Below are positions 1 through 6,900 of a stretch of DNA of 8,780 nt, one piece after another. Source of the DNA: Acidobacteriota bacterium (GTDB lineage: Bacteria; Acidobacteriota; Terriglobia; Acidiferrales; UBA7541); the NCBI GenBank assembly GCA_003224075.1, contig QHYF01000191.1, positions 1 through 8,780 on the forward strand. Direction: 5' to 3'. The translations under genes and the position numbers were made by a program. Numbering within the stretch: position 1 is the first letter of the stretch; each line of letters opens with the position of its first letter. The notes beneath the pieces are model-generated. The model worked only from the letters and a program-made list of their open reading frames with translations. It did not search any database and had not been told where the DNA came from.

Positions 1-44
1 GCGCTCTATTTCGCTTTGGCTTGGCAACGGAAGTCTCCCATGAT

Positions 45-1331
45 TCAGGCCCACTGCTCTACGCCGCAGAGTTCGGCCGCGGTAAGAGCGTAGATTTTTG
101 TGACGTCCACGAGCGTCTTGATGTGGACTTTTTCTCCTTCGGCATCGCGAGGTCCGCTGGACGGGCCGTAGTTGACAGTTTCAATTCCGTAGCGGCTGAG
201 CACGCTGGCATCGGAACACCAGGTGACGATTTCGCGCCCAGGAAGAGCACCCATGACCCTCTCGTGATTCGCGTCAATCGCGCGGATCATCGGGTGATCT
301 TCGGCGATGCGCGCGCCGGGCACGGAAACATACGTCTCGAATTCAAGCCCCCAGCCGTGATGCTTCTTTTCGAGATCAAGAAAAACCTGGTGAATGTCGC
401 GCCGGGCTTCGCTCATCGGAATCGTGGGAGGCACCCGAACATCTAAGAAGAGATCGGTTCTCTCGGGCGTGCGGCTGGCGCGCCAAGGATGGCCGCCGCG
501 AATGCCGCCGAGATTCACGACAGCCTTCTTGCCGCCGTAAGCTGCCTTCTTCTCCCAGGCGGCGCTCCATTCCAGGATGGTGTCCATCAGCTCATACATG
601 CGGCGGATGGAGTTCATCTCTTCGCGCCCTTCGCAGAACGCGGTGTGGACGTAGATGCCCGCGCAGGAAATGCGGACCCACATGGAGCCAAAGTGTTCGA
701 GAACGACGCGCATGTCGGTGGGCTCGCCGAGGATGCACATATCAGGAAGCACGCCGCGGTTAACGAGGTAATGCGTGCCAAGACCGTAGCCCCGATATTC
801 TTTGCCCTGGTATTCGCCCCACTGTGTCTTTTCGATTTCGCCAGCCACCGCGGCGATGATGACGTCGCCCTTGAGCCGGACGCCTGCGCGCTGGAGCGCT
901 TTGACGGCGTGTGTATAACAAACAAGCGCGCCCTTCATGTTGTAGATCCCCAGCCCGTAGATGACGTCATCCTTGATCATGGCGTGGGGCTTGTAGCCGA
1001 TGCCGGTGAGAAAGTCCTCGCGGCCGCTGTTGGAAGTGTCCATGTGGCCGTTGAACATCAGATTCTTCCCGGAACCGGAACCGGACCAGCGAGCAACGAC
1101 GTTGGCGCGGCCTTCTTCGATCTCCTGCCAGGTAACGTTTAGGCCGAGTTGCTGCAGGGCGGCGCGCATATACTGCGCCATCTGCAGCTCTTCCCCCGTC
1201 GGGCTTGGAATGTTGATGACGTCGCAGGCCATGGAGACGAGTTCTTCCTCGCGGACGCAGGCGAGGATCTTCTCGGCCAACTTTCCGTCGAGCGCCGACT
1301 TCGACTCCGATTTCTTCGCGGTTGTCGTCAT
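45..1331 (-). CDS. M20 family metallohydrolase (ArgE/DapE/carboxypeptidase-like)
   Basis: This 428-residue protein has the M20 zinc peptidase/deacylase fold; such enzymes cleave amide bonds in small molecules such as N-acyl amino acids and dipeptides, usually in the cytosol. Visible motifs are NGHMDT (metal ligand His96), GLGIYNMKGA (131), the catalytic-glutamate region AGEIEK (163-168), LGEPT (Glu203 as metal ligand), His229 in the small dimerisation domain, and His403 in VHIK near the C terminus. The position that is normally the bridging Asp of the DMKGG motif is Asn131 (codon AAC at 941-939). No signal peptide is seen. I chose the ATG at 1331 because family similarity starts just after it; the frame stays open upstream to 1655, but that part is the out-of-frame shadow of the M24 gene. 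No good Shine-Dalgarno is visible, and it starts 13 nt after the M24 stop, so translation may depend on coupling. It is the last gene seen in the operon. The exact substrate cannot be assigned. Confidence 0.93.
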   Translation of the reverse strand: MTTTAKKSESKSALDGKLAEKILACVREEELVSMACDVINIPSPTGEELQMAQYMRAALQQLGLNVTWQEIEEGRANVVARWSGSGSGKNLMFNGHMDTSNSGREDFLTGIGYKPHAMIKDDVIYGLGIYNMKGALVCYTHAVKALQRAGVRLKGDVIIAAVAGEIEKTQWGEYQGKEYRGYGLGTHYLVNRGVLPDMCILGEPTDMRVVLEHFGSMWVRISCAGIYVHTAFCEGREEMNSIRRMYELMDTILEWSAAWEKKAAYGGKKAVVNLGGIRGGHPWRASRTPERTDLFLDVRVPPTIPMSEARRDIHQVFLDLEKKHHGWGLEFETYVSVPGARIAEDHPMIRAIDANHERVMGALPGREIVTWCSDASVLSRYGIETVNYGPSSGPRDAEGEKVHIKTLVDVTKIYALTAAELCGVEQWA

Positions 1332-1344
1332 AATTCGATCTTTT

Positions 1345-2503
1345 CTACGCTCCTGCTCTCGCGCGGGCCAAGCGAAAATCGTCCGGGTCCGAGCACAGCT
1401 TTTCGTTGCCGTTGCCGGTAATCCAAAAATTGTCTTCCAGGCGCAACCCACCTCCGCCGGGCCAGTAAATGCCAGGCTCGATGGCCAGAACCATGCCCTT
1501 GCGGATGGAGCCGCTGCCCGCCTGATGCGCATAGGGATACTCGTGAGCGCGGGCCCCCACTCCGTGGCAAATGGGATGCGATGGCTGGCCGGCGTAGCCG
1601 CCTTCGGCGATTCGCGCGCGGACCAGGCGATCGAGCTCCGGCAAGCTGGCCCCATCGACCGAGAAGCTCACGGCTTCTTTGAAAACCTCGAGCAAAAGAT
1701 CGAGCAGGCGCTGGTATTGGGGAGAGAGCTCGCCTGGGCAAATGTTCTTCGTAAGATCGGTCCAATAGCCGTCGACGCAAACCCAAATTTCGAGAAGAGT
1801 CGGCTCGTTCTTTTGCACCGGGCGGTCGCCCGTTGCCGTAAAGGTGGCAATTCCCTTCCCGGACCACACCAGAGTGAAGGCGCGGGCCATTTCGACCTTG
1901 CCTTTGTAACCCACGCCGATCCCGTGAACAAAACCTTCGTAGATTGCGCCGACTTCGCTCTCTTTCATCCCTGGACGCAAGCGATCTCGTGTGTGCTCCA
2001 TGGCGAGCGCGGCGAGTTCGTTCGCGAGCTTCATACGCTCGATCTCTTGCGCCGTCTTGATGGCGCGAGCCTCGTTGAGCAGCGGCGTGGCATCGACAAC
2101 TTCGCCCGCGATCTTGCGGAAGGCGTCAAAGAAATTCTGCGTTGGAGTCCATGTTGAGCTCGACGCCGATTTTGCGCGTAAGACCCGCTTGTTTGAGCAC
2201 ATCAAGGGCGACGTCCAGTGAACGGTATTGCGGAGGACGCGGATCGCGCTCGTCATAGCCCTTGAAGAGGCGGATCTCGGTCGTCCAGGAATTCCGTTGC
2301 GCGTCGGCGAGTTGCGGCTCAAGAGCGATCAGTGTCGATTCTCCCTCGCGCGCGAAGACGAGCGCGTCATAACCTTTCATGCACCAATAGTTCGAGAGAT
2401 AAAGAACGTTGTCGGGCGCGCGCACGACCAAGGCCTCGAGGTCCTGGTCTTTCATCAGGGCGCGGACGCGTTTTAGTTTCGTTTCGTCAGTGGGCCACGC
2501 CAT
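1345..2503 (-). CDS. M24 family peptidase/creatinase-like protein, interrupted by a one-base frameshift
   Basis: Two overlapping frames together encode one complete M24 protein of about 385 residues, the usual family size. The first frame (2503-2126, 125 aa) is the creatinase N-terminal domain and ends at a TGA (2128-2126). The second (from Asp codon 2127-2125 to TAG at 1345) is the pita-bread catalytic domain. Skipping one base at 2128 joins them into the smooth peptide NAEFLDAFRK. In joined numbering the metal-ligand positions are Glu238 (normally Asp), Asp249 (YWTDLT), His313 (CHGVG), Glu342 (AIEPG) and Glu356 (RLED). M24 enzymes include Xaa-Pro dipeptidases, aminopeptidases and metal-free creatinases; ligand retention favours a metal-dependent hydrolase. 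The start ATG at 2503 lies 17 nt inside the upstream reductase gene, suggesting translational coupling. The break could be a real mutation, an assembly error or recoding (see the separate entry). The part of the second frame upstream of the junction (2322-2128) is Arg/Ser-rich and is not real protein. Confidence 0.85.
2125..2137 (-). other. Frameshift junction with CTT-TGA-C (RF2-type +1 slippage core)
   Basis: On the minus strand the codons read GAA TTT CTT TGA, followed by C. The zero frame stops at TGA (2128-2126), while the conserved M24 sequence continues in the +1 frame as GAC GCC TTC CGC. CTT-TGA-C is the exact slippage core used by bacterial prfB. The prfB stimulator, an AGGGGG-like internal Shine-Dalgarno three bases before CTT, is absent here, so efficient recoding is doubtful. 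Removing one T from either T run gives NAEFFDAFRK, which also fits the family, so a simple indel or base-calling error in TTTCTTT explains it equally well. Confidence 0.75.
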
Positions 2504-3452
2504 TTTCCATCACCACATGCTTGTTTTCGTCTTTGAACGACCAGGATTCTTCTTTTGCCCTGATGAGGCGGTAGATGGCCGTATGAAGCGGGGCAGGAAC
2601 GCCCGTGCGTTGCGCTTCGCGAGCGATGGCGCCGCTCAAGAAATCCACTTCCGTCGCCAGCTGATGGCGTACGTCATAAAGCATCGATGGCGGATGGTTG
2701 GTCATCGCGCCGATCTTATTCATCGCCCAGGGATCCTCGTGAAGCTCGATGCCGGCTGCTTCCGCGACGCGCTTCGCTTCGTCAATCAGATCGTGAAGCA
2801 AGTGGCCGAGGCCTGACACCTGTGTCTCATCGGCGAAGTGCGGCGAGTGGGGCAAGCCAGTGAGTGCGGATACGCCATTGACGGAAGCGTTGAAAATGAG
2901 CTTGGACCACTGCGCTGGACGCGCATCTGGCAACGCTTCAGCCTTCAGGCCGCTCGCGACGATCAAATCGGCGGCTTCCTTAGCGGTAGCATACGGGGTG
3001 TGGCGCGGTTCGAATGGGCCGAGCCACGTTGCGGTATCCAATTCGTATTGCACATGCGTGTCGCTGTGGCGCGTGCCGCTCATGAACGTGGTTCCGCGAA
3101 GGATCTCGCCGCGCGTGTGCTCCGCGACGATTTCCTCGCTGCCGAGTCCATTTTGCGCGGAGAGCACCGCGCCGCGATCGAAGTGATGCCCAACTGCAGC
3201 GATGGATTCGCGTACTTGCGTCGCCTTCGTGGCCACAATGGCGAAGTCACAGTCAGGCAAATCAGCCGCGTTGGCCGTGGCGTTCAATGCGACGTGGAAT
3301 TCATGGCCACCGCTGACACGCAAACCTTCGCGATTCAGGGCCCGCGCATGATCTTCGCGCCGCACGAACGCCCACACCTCGGCAACGCGCGCGAGGTGCG
3401 CGGCATAAAGAGAGCCGATGGCGCCGCAGCCGACGATGCACACGCGTTTCAT
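2487..3452 (-). CDS. Ketopantoate reductase family protein (ApbA/PanE-like)
   Basis: This 321-residue NADP-dependent oxidoreductase has the two-domain layout of 2-dehydropantoate 2-reductases, which reduce a 2-keto acid to a hydroxy acid. The N-terminal Rossmann domain starts at once with GCGAIGS (8-14). QNGLG (100-104) follows, then the catalytic Lys184 in WSKLIFNASVNG with Asn188 and Asn192, and the C-terminal HPPSMLYD (253-260) and TEVDFLSGAI (267-276) segments. All key positions are present and the length is normal. The ATG at 3452 directly precedes the Rossmann strand and sits 12 nt after the stop of the molybdenum subunit gene; the 3' end overlaps the M24 gene by 17 nt. A role in pantothenate synthesis is possible, but this family includes many catabolic paralogues. 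Its place inside a hydroxylase operon suggests it acts on a pathway intermediate (inference). Confidence 0.92.
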   Translation of the reverse strand: MKRVCIVGCGAIGSLYAAHLARVAEVWAFVRREDHARALNREGLRVSGGHEFHVALNATANAADLPDCDFAIVATKATQVRESIAAVGHHFDRGAVLSAQNGLGSEEIVAEHTRGEILRGTTFMSGTRHSDTHVQYELDTATWLGPFEPRHTPYATAKEAADLIVASGLKAEALPDARPAQWSKLIFNASVNGVSALTGLPHSPHFADETQVSGLGHLLHDLIDEAKRVAEAAGIELHEDPWAMNKIGAMTNHPPSMLYDVRHQLATEVDFLSGAIAREAQRTGVPAPLHTAIYRLIRAKEESWSFKDENKHVVMENGVAH

Positions 3453-3464
3453 AGACGTGCGGAA

Positions 3465-5924
3465 CTAAAACCTCTTTTCCAGTTTCACGAGCCTGTCCGC
3501 CTGACAGATTTCCTTGCTTACCATCGCGCGGTACAGACTGTCGCCGTTATTAAACGAATCTTGAATGATGATTCCGCTGGCAAAGAGCGCGTCCTGCAAG
3601 GCCGCAGAGATCGTGTGCACGGGCGCAGCTCCGCCTTCGCCCATGCCTTTGGCGCCGCTGTAACTGTGGGGCGAAGGTGTCTCGATGTGCGCGTACTTCA
3701 CAGCGGGCATATTCATCGACGTGATGGGCGTGTAATCGCTGAACGTGGCGGTGAGCATATTGCCCACGGAATCGTAGACGCAGGATTCCATCAGCGCCGC
3801 GCCGATTCCGTGAGCGGTAGCGCCGTAAACCTGTCCTTCGACGATCGGAGGATTGATCACCTTTCCGCAATCGTCGACCGCAACGTAGTCAAGAATGCGA
3901 GGAACGAAGATCCCGCGGTCGATTTCGACGACGGCGATGTGCAGTTGCGAGGCATATGTCAGCGTAAGGTTGCCGTATTTTTTTTCCTTGTCCGGAACCT
4001 TGAATGGCGCGCGCCAGACGTAGCGGCAATTCAGCGTGACGTCATAGAGTTCCGCCGGCAGGACCGCCGAATTTACGTTAACAACGTTGGCTAACCGCCA
4101 ATAATTCACCGCCTGACCGTTATCTTTGCGGCGAATCTCCGGCCCCTGCTGGCCCGCACCGAACTCCAGATTCTTTTCGCTCGTCTCCAGAAGGAATGCA
4201 CCAAGGCGCTTCATTTCGGTCTTCAATTTTTGCGCCGCTCCATGGACCGCTGATAAACCGGAAACGGCGAACTGGCTCGCATACGTCCCCGAGGCGCCGG
4301 TGTGAACGTTGCGCTCGGTATCGAAACCGGTGCGTACCGTAATCATGTCGGGATGGATGTTCAATACGTCTGCCACAACCTGCGCGGCAGTAGTCTCGTG
4401 CCCTTGTCCCTGCGGACAAGACCCGACGGCGACGACCACTTCGCCATAGATGTCCAACTTGCAGTTAGCGCCCTGCGAATTGCCGGAAAAGGGCGCGTGC
4501 GGATTGACGATCTGCGACTGGCCGAAATTGTTGGTTCCGGAATCCAGCGTCGTGCCGATACCAATGCCGATGAGACGTCCGTCCTGCCGCGCCGCTGCTT
4601 GCTTTCGCTTCCAGTCGTCCCAGCCAATGCGATCCTTGGCCACCCGCAGCATCTTCGGATAGTTGCCGGAGTCGTAGACGCAGCCATTCGGCGTCGTGTA
4701 CGGAAATTCTTCCGGCCGGATGTAGTTGCGCAGGCGCATTTCGTCCCCGGGGATGCCGAGTTCGTGCGCGCAAATATCAATAACGCGCTCGAGGAACCAT
4801 AGATGCTGCATCCGTGAATAGCCGCGGTTCGGTCCGACGGGACACTTGTTGGTGACTGCCTGTGAGAAATCGATACGCGCATTCTTGAAACGGTACACGC
4901 CGGGAAAGACCTGTGCCCAAATCACGCAACCGAGAGGCTCGTAGCGGGGATACGCGCCGCAGTCGTCGATGTGCCGCGAAGCGATCCCTGTGATAACTCC
5001 GTTCCGATCGAGGGCCACGCGCGTGTCGCGAAACGTGCGCTCGTTCCCGTGGGCGCTGGAAATGTTGTGCTCCGAGCGTGTTTCGATCCATTTCACCGGC
5101 CGCCCGCCGGCCTTTTTCGATGCCAAAGCGCACGCGGCCATCTGCGGATAGGAAGTGATTTTGATGCCGAAGCTGCCGCCGATGTCGAAAGTCTGCACGC
5201 GGATGCGGTCGATGGGAATGCCGAGATGCGCCGCCAGGAATTGAATGGCGAACGAGGGAAACGAATTGTTGCACCAATAATAGATGTGCTCATCTTTCGC
5301 GTCCCAGTGCGCGATAACGGCGTTATTTTCGAGTGGCGTGCTCGAGAACCGGTGGAAGTGCAGATGGTCGATGCTGACGATGTGGGCGGCTTCGCGAAAG
5401 GCTTTCTCCATGTCGCCATATTCAAAGACACCCCGCCAGACGCGATTTGTGCCCGCGTCTTCATGGAGCAGCACTTTGTCTTCGAGAGCGTGTTCGGCAT
5501 CCACGACCGCGTCGAGGCCTTCGTACTCAACTTGGACCAACTCGGCCGCGTCATCGGCAATATGCGGAGAAGTAGCGATCACCGCGGCGACCGGCTCACC
5601 CTGGTAGCGCGCTTTCGACACCGCAAATGGATAATCCTTGATTCGCGCAAACGGATCCGGCCCGATTTCAATAAAAGGCTGAGTTTGCTGAGCCACTTCC
5701 GGGCCGGTGAGTGTGCAAACCACACCAGGAACTGCTTCCGCCGCTGAGACATCTACGCGCACTACCTTGGCATGCGCGTAAGGTGAGCGCACGAACCGCA
5801 GATACAGCATGTCGCGCAGCCTGATGTCGTCGACAAATTTGCCGCGCCCGCGCAGAAGCCGGTTGTCTTCTTTACGCGGTAATTCCCTGCCGACCCAGCC
5901 TCCAGGTTGTGGCTCGCCATTCAT
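3465..5924 (-). CDS. Xanthine dehydrogenase-family molybdopterin-binding large subunit (CoxL-like)
   Basis: This is the catalytic subunit of a three-subunit molybdenum hydroxylase, binding molybdopterin cytosine dinucleotide and oxidising its substrate with water as oxygen donor. From the ATG at 5924 it has 819 residues, with the entry motif WVGRELPRKEDNRLLRGRG near 10-28, DIGGSFGIK (247-255), the active-site loop GPNRGYSRMQ (364-373), QGQGHE (505-510) and the catalytic Glu763 in GMGEGG. The loop is not AYxCSFR of form I CO dehydrogenase and also differs from AYRGAGR of form II, so the substrate is probably not CO. Start choice: ATG 5924 has GGGAG eight bases upstream and gives the N-terminal length usual in the family. 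A GTG at 5963 in the same frame overlaps the preceding stop as GTGA but has no clear ribosome binding site; it would add 13 residues. No signal peptide is seen. The ketopantoate reductase-like gene follows 12 nt later. Confidence 0.95.
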   Translation of the reverse strand: MNGEPQPGGWVGRELPRKEDNRLLRGRGKFVDDIRLRDMLYLRFVRSPYAHAKVVRVDVSAAEAVPGVVCTLTGPEVAQQTQPFIEIGPDPFARIKDYPFAVSKARYQGEPVAAVIATSPHIADDAAELVQVEYEGLDAVVDAEHALEDKVLLHEDAGTNRVWRGVFEYGDMEKAFREAAHIVSIDHLHFHRFSSTPLENNAVIAHWDAKDEHIYYWCNNSFPSFAIQFLAAHLGIPIDRIRVQTFDIGGSFGIKITSYPQMAACALASKKAGGRPVKWIETRSEHNISSAHGNERTFRDTRVALDRNGVITGIASRHIDDCGAYPRYEPLGCVIWAQVFPGVYRFKNARIDFSQAVTNKCPVGPNRGYSRMQHLWFLERVIDICAHELGIPGDEMRLRNYIRPEEFPYTTPNGCVYDSGNYPKMLRVAKDRIGWDDWKRKQAAARQDGRLIGIGIGTTLDSGTNNFGQSQIVNPHAPFSGNSQGANCKLDIYGEVVVAVGSCPQGQGHETTAAQVVADVLNIHPDMITVRTGFDTERNVHTGASGTYASQFAVSGLSAVHGAAQKLKTEMKRLGAFLLETSEKNLEFGAGQQGPEIRRKDNGQAVNYWRLANVVNVNSAVLPAELYDVTLNCRYVWRAPFKVPDKEKKYGNLTLTYASQLHIAVVEIDRGIFVPRILDYVAVDDCGKVINPPIVEGQVYGATAHGIGAALMESCVYDSVGNMLTATFSDYTPITSMNMPAVKYAHIETPSPHSYSGAKGMGEGGAAPVHTISAALQDALFASGIIIQDSFNNGDSLYRAMVSKEICQADRLVKLEKRF

Positions 5925-5959
5925 TCGCAAATCTCCCGGAGTCCCGTTAATTTCTCCAT

Positions 5960-6400
5960 TCACTTCAGAGCAGCCTGCAGAGCATCAATCAGCTTCTGGA
6001 CATTTTTCTTTCCGAGCGGTTCCAGGAGCCCGCCTGCCACCGAAGCGAGCCGCCCAAAAATCTGCGCCTCGCCATCCCACGCCACCTTGGTTCCCGCACC
6101 CGCGCCGGTGAGATCAAACGCTGCTGTCAGCGAAACATTTCCTCCCGCAACGCTTCCTTGTCCTTTATATTGCGCGCGCGTCGGCTGGTCGGCCTGGGCA
6201 AGCTCCATCTTTACGTCCGCAGGTCCCTTAATGTACGAAATCCCTACGTTCAGCCTGACCGTGAAATGCCTGGCGTCCTGAACCGTGAGGCTCTGAAAAT
6301 CGGGCAAGAGCGGGCCAAATTTGTACGGGTCCGTCAAAAAGCCGTAGACCTCTTCGGGGCTCCGCGCCACCTCAAATTCACCGCCGAACTTAATCGCCAT
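5960..6400 (-). CDS. CoxG-like SRPBCC family protein
   Basis: This 146-residue protein has the carbon monoxide dehydrogenase subunit G (CoxG) pattern of the START/SRPBCC hydrophobic-pocket fold. It opens with GEFEVARSPEEVYGFLTDP, typical of these helix-grip proteins, then GPADVKMEL, a central KGQGSVAGGNVSLTAAFDL strand pair and the C-terminal helix ending LIDALQAALK. CoxG is known to help anchor CO dehydrogenase to the membrane in Oligotropha and to act in quinone coupling of related hydroxylases; here that role is an inference. The ATG at 6400 is two bases after the stop of the 2Fe-2S gene and has AGGG nine bases upstream. The frame extends to 6487, but the extra residues are out-of-frame Arg-rich sequence over the 2Fe-2S gene. 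It lies between the small and large subunit genes, which supports a direct partnership with the enzyme. Confidence 0.92.
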   Translation of the reverse strand: MAIKFGGEFEVARSPEEVYGFLTDPYKFGPLLPDFQSLTVQDARHFTVRLNVGISYIKGPADVKMELAQADQPTRAQYKGQGSVAGGNVSLTAAFDLTGAGAGTKVAWDGEAQIFGRLASVAGGLLEPLGKKNVQKLIDALQAALK

Positions 6401-6402
6401 CC

Positions 6403-6900
6403 TTAACCGCCCTGATGTGAGCCTCCGAGGCTCTCTGCAGCCGCCTCGATGGCCTTGAAAATGTTTTGATAGCCGGTACAGCGGCACGTATTTCCCGCAA
6501 TCGCCCTGCGAATTTGCTTCTCATCCGGATTCTTCACGCGCGACAACAATTGAAGCGCCGACAGCATCATCCCCGGCGTACAGTAGCCGCACTGCAAGCC
6601 GTGGCAGTCCGCAAAAGCTTTTTGAATGGGATGAAGCTCGCCATTTCTCTCCAGACCCTCGACGGTGGTAATTTCCGCGCCGTCCGCTTGCACCGCGAAC
6701 ATCGTGCAGGATTTCACCGCCGCGCCGTTGAACAAAACCGTGCAGGCCCCGCAGTACGTCGTATCGCAGCCGATGTGCGTGCCACAAAGTTCGAGATCTT
6801 CACGCAAGAACTCTACCAGCAACAAACGAGGTTCGACTTCCCGCGAATACTCCTTGCTGTTGACTTTCACCCGGACCGCGACTTTGCCGTTTTCAGGCAT
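6403..6900 (-). CDS. (2Fe-2S)-binding small subunit of the molybdenum hydroxylase (CoxS-like)
   Basis: This 165-residue protein carries the two [2Fe-2S] clusters that move electrons from the molybdenum site to FAD. The N-terminal ferredoxin-like domain shows Cys45, Cys50, Cys53 and Cys65 (GCDTTYCGAC, then C after 11 residues). The C-terminal helical domain shows Cys104 and Cys107 (QCGYC), and Cys139 and Cys141 (TCRCTGY). All eight ligands and Gln103, which contacts the molybdopterin cofactor in this family, are present. The length is normal and there is no signal peptide. The ATG at 6900 overlaps the end of the FAD-subunit gene by 8 nt, and the stop is two bases before the CoxG-like gene, so stoichiometric co-expression is likely. 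Confidence 0.97.
   Translation of the reverse strand: MPENGKVAVRVKVNSKEYSREVEPRLLLVEFLREDLELCGTHIGCDTTYCGACTVLFNGAAVKSCTMFAVQADGAEITTVEGLERNGELHPIQKAFADCHGLQCGYCTPGMMLSALQLLSRVKNPDEKQIRRAIAGNTCRCTGYQNIFKAIEAAAESLGGSHQGG

Noticed and set aside
1..44. Terminator after the M20 gene
   Set aside because: The 44 bases left of the M20 stop contain no stem followed by a T run on the minus strand; the operon may continue outside the window.
1332..1655. N-terminal extension of the M20 gene to a start at 1655
   Set aside because: The extra 108 residues overlap the M24 catalytic domain in another frame and look like out-of-frame sequence; M20 similarity begins after the ATG at 1331.
1000..2157. Long plus-strand open frame of 385 codons
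   Set aside because: It is antisense to the M20 and M24 genes, with no recognisable motifs. It is a composition-driven shadow.
2838..4094. Long plus-strand open frame of 418 codons
   Set aside because: It lies opposite the ketopantoate reductase and large-subunit genes, which have clear motifs. Its translation is rich in Arg, Ala, Val and His with no recognisable domain, as expected for an antisense shadow in G+C-rich DNA.
6401..6487. Upstream start for the CoxG-like gene
   Set aside because: The extra residues overlap the conserved C-terminal Fe-S domain of the small subunit in another frame and are Arg/Gly-rich; the SRPBCC domain starts at the ATG at 6400.
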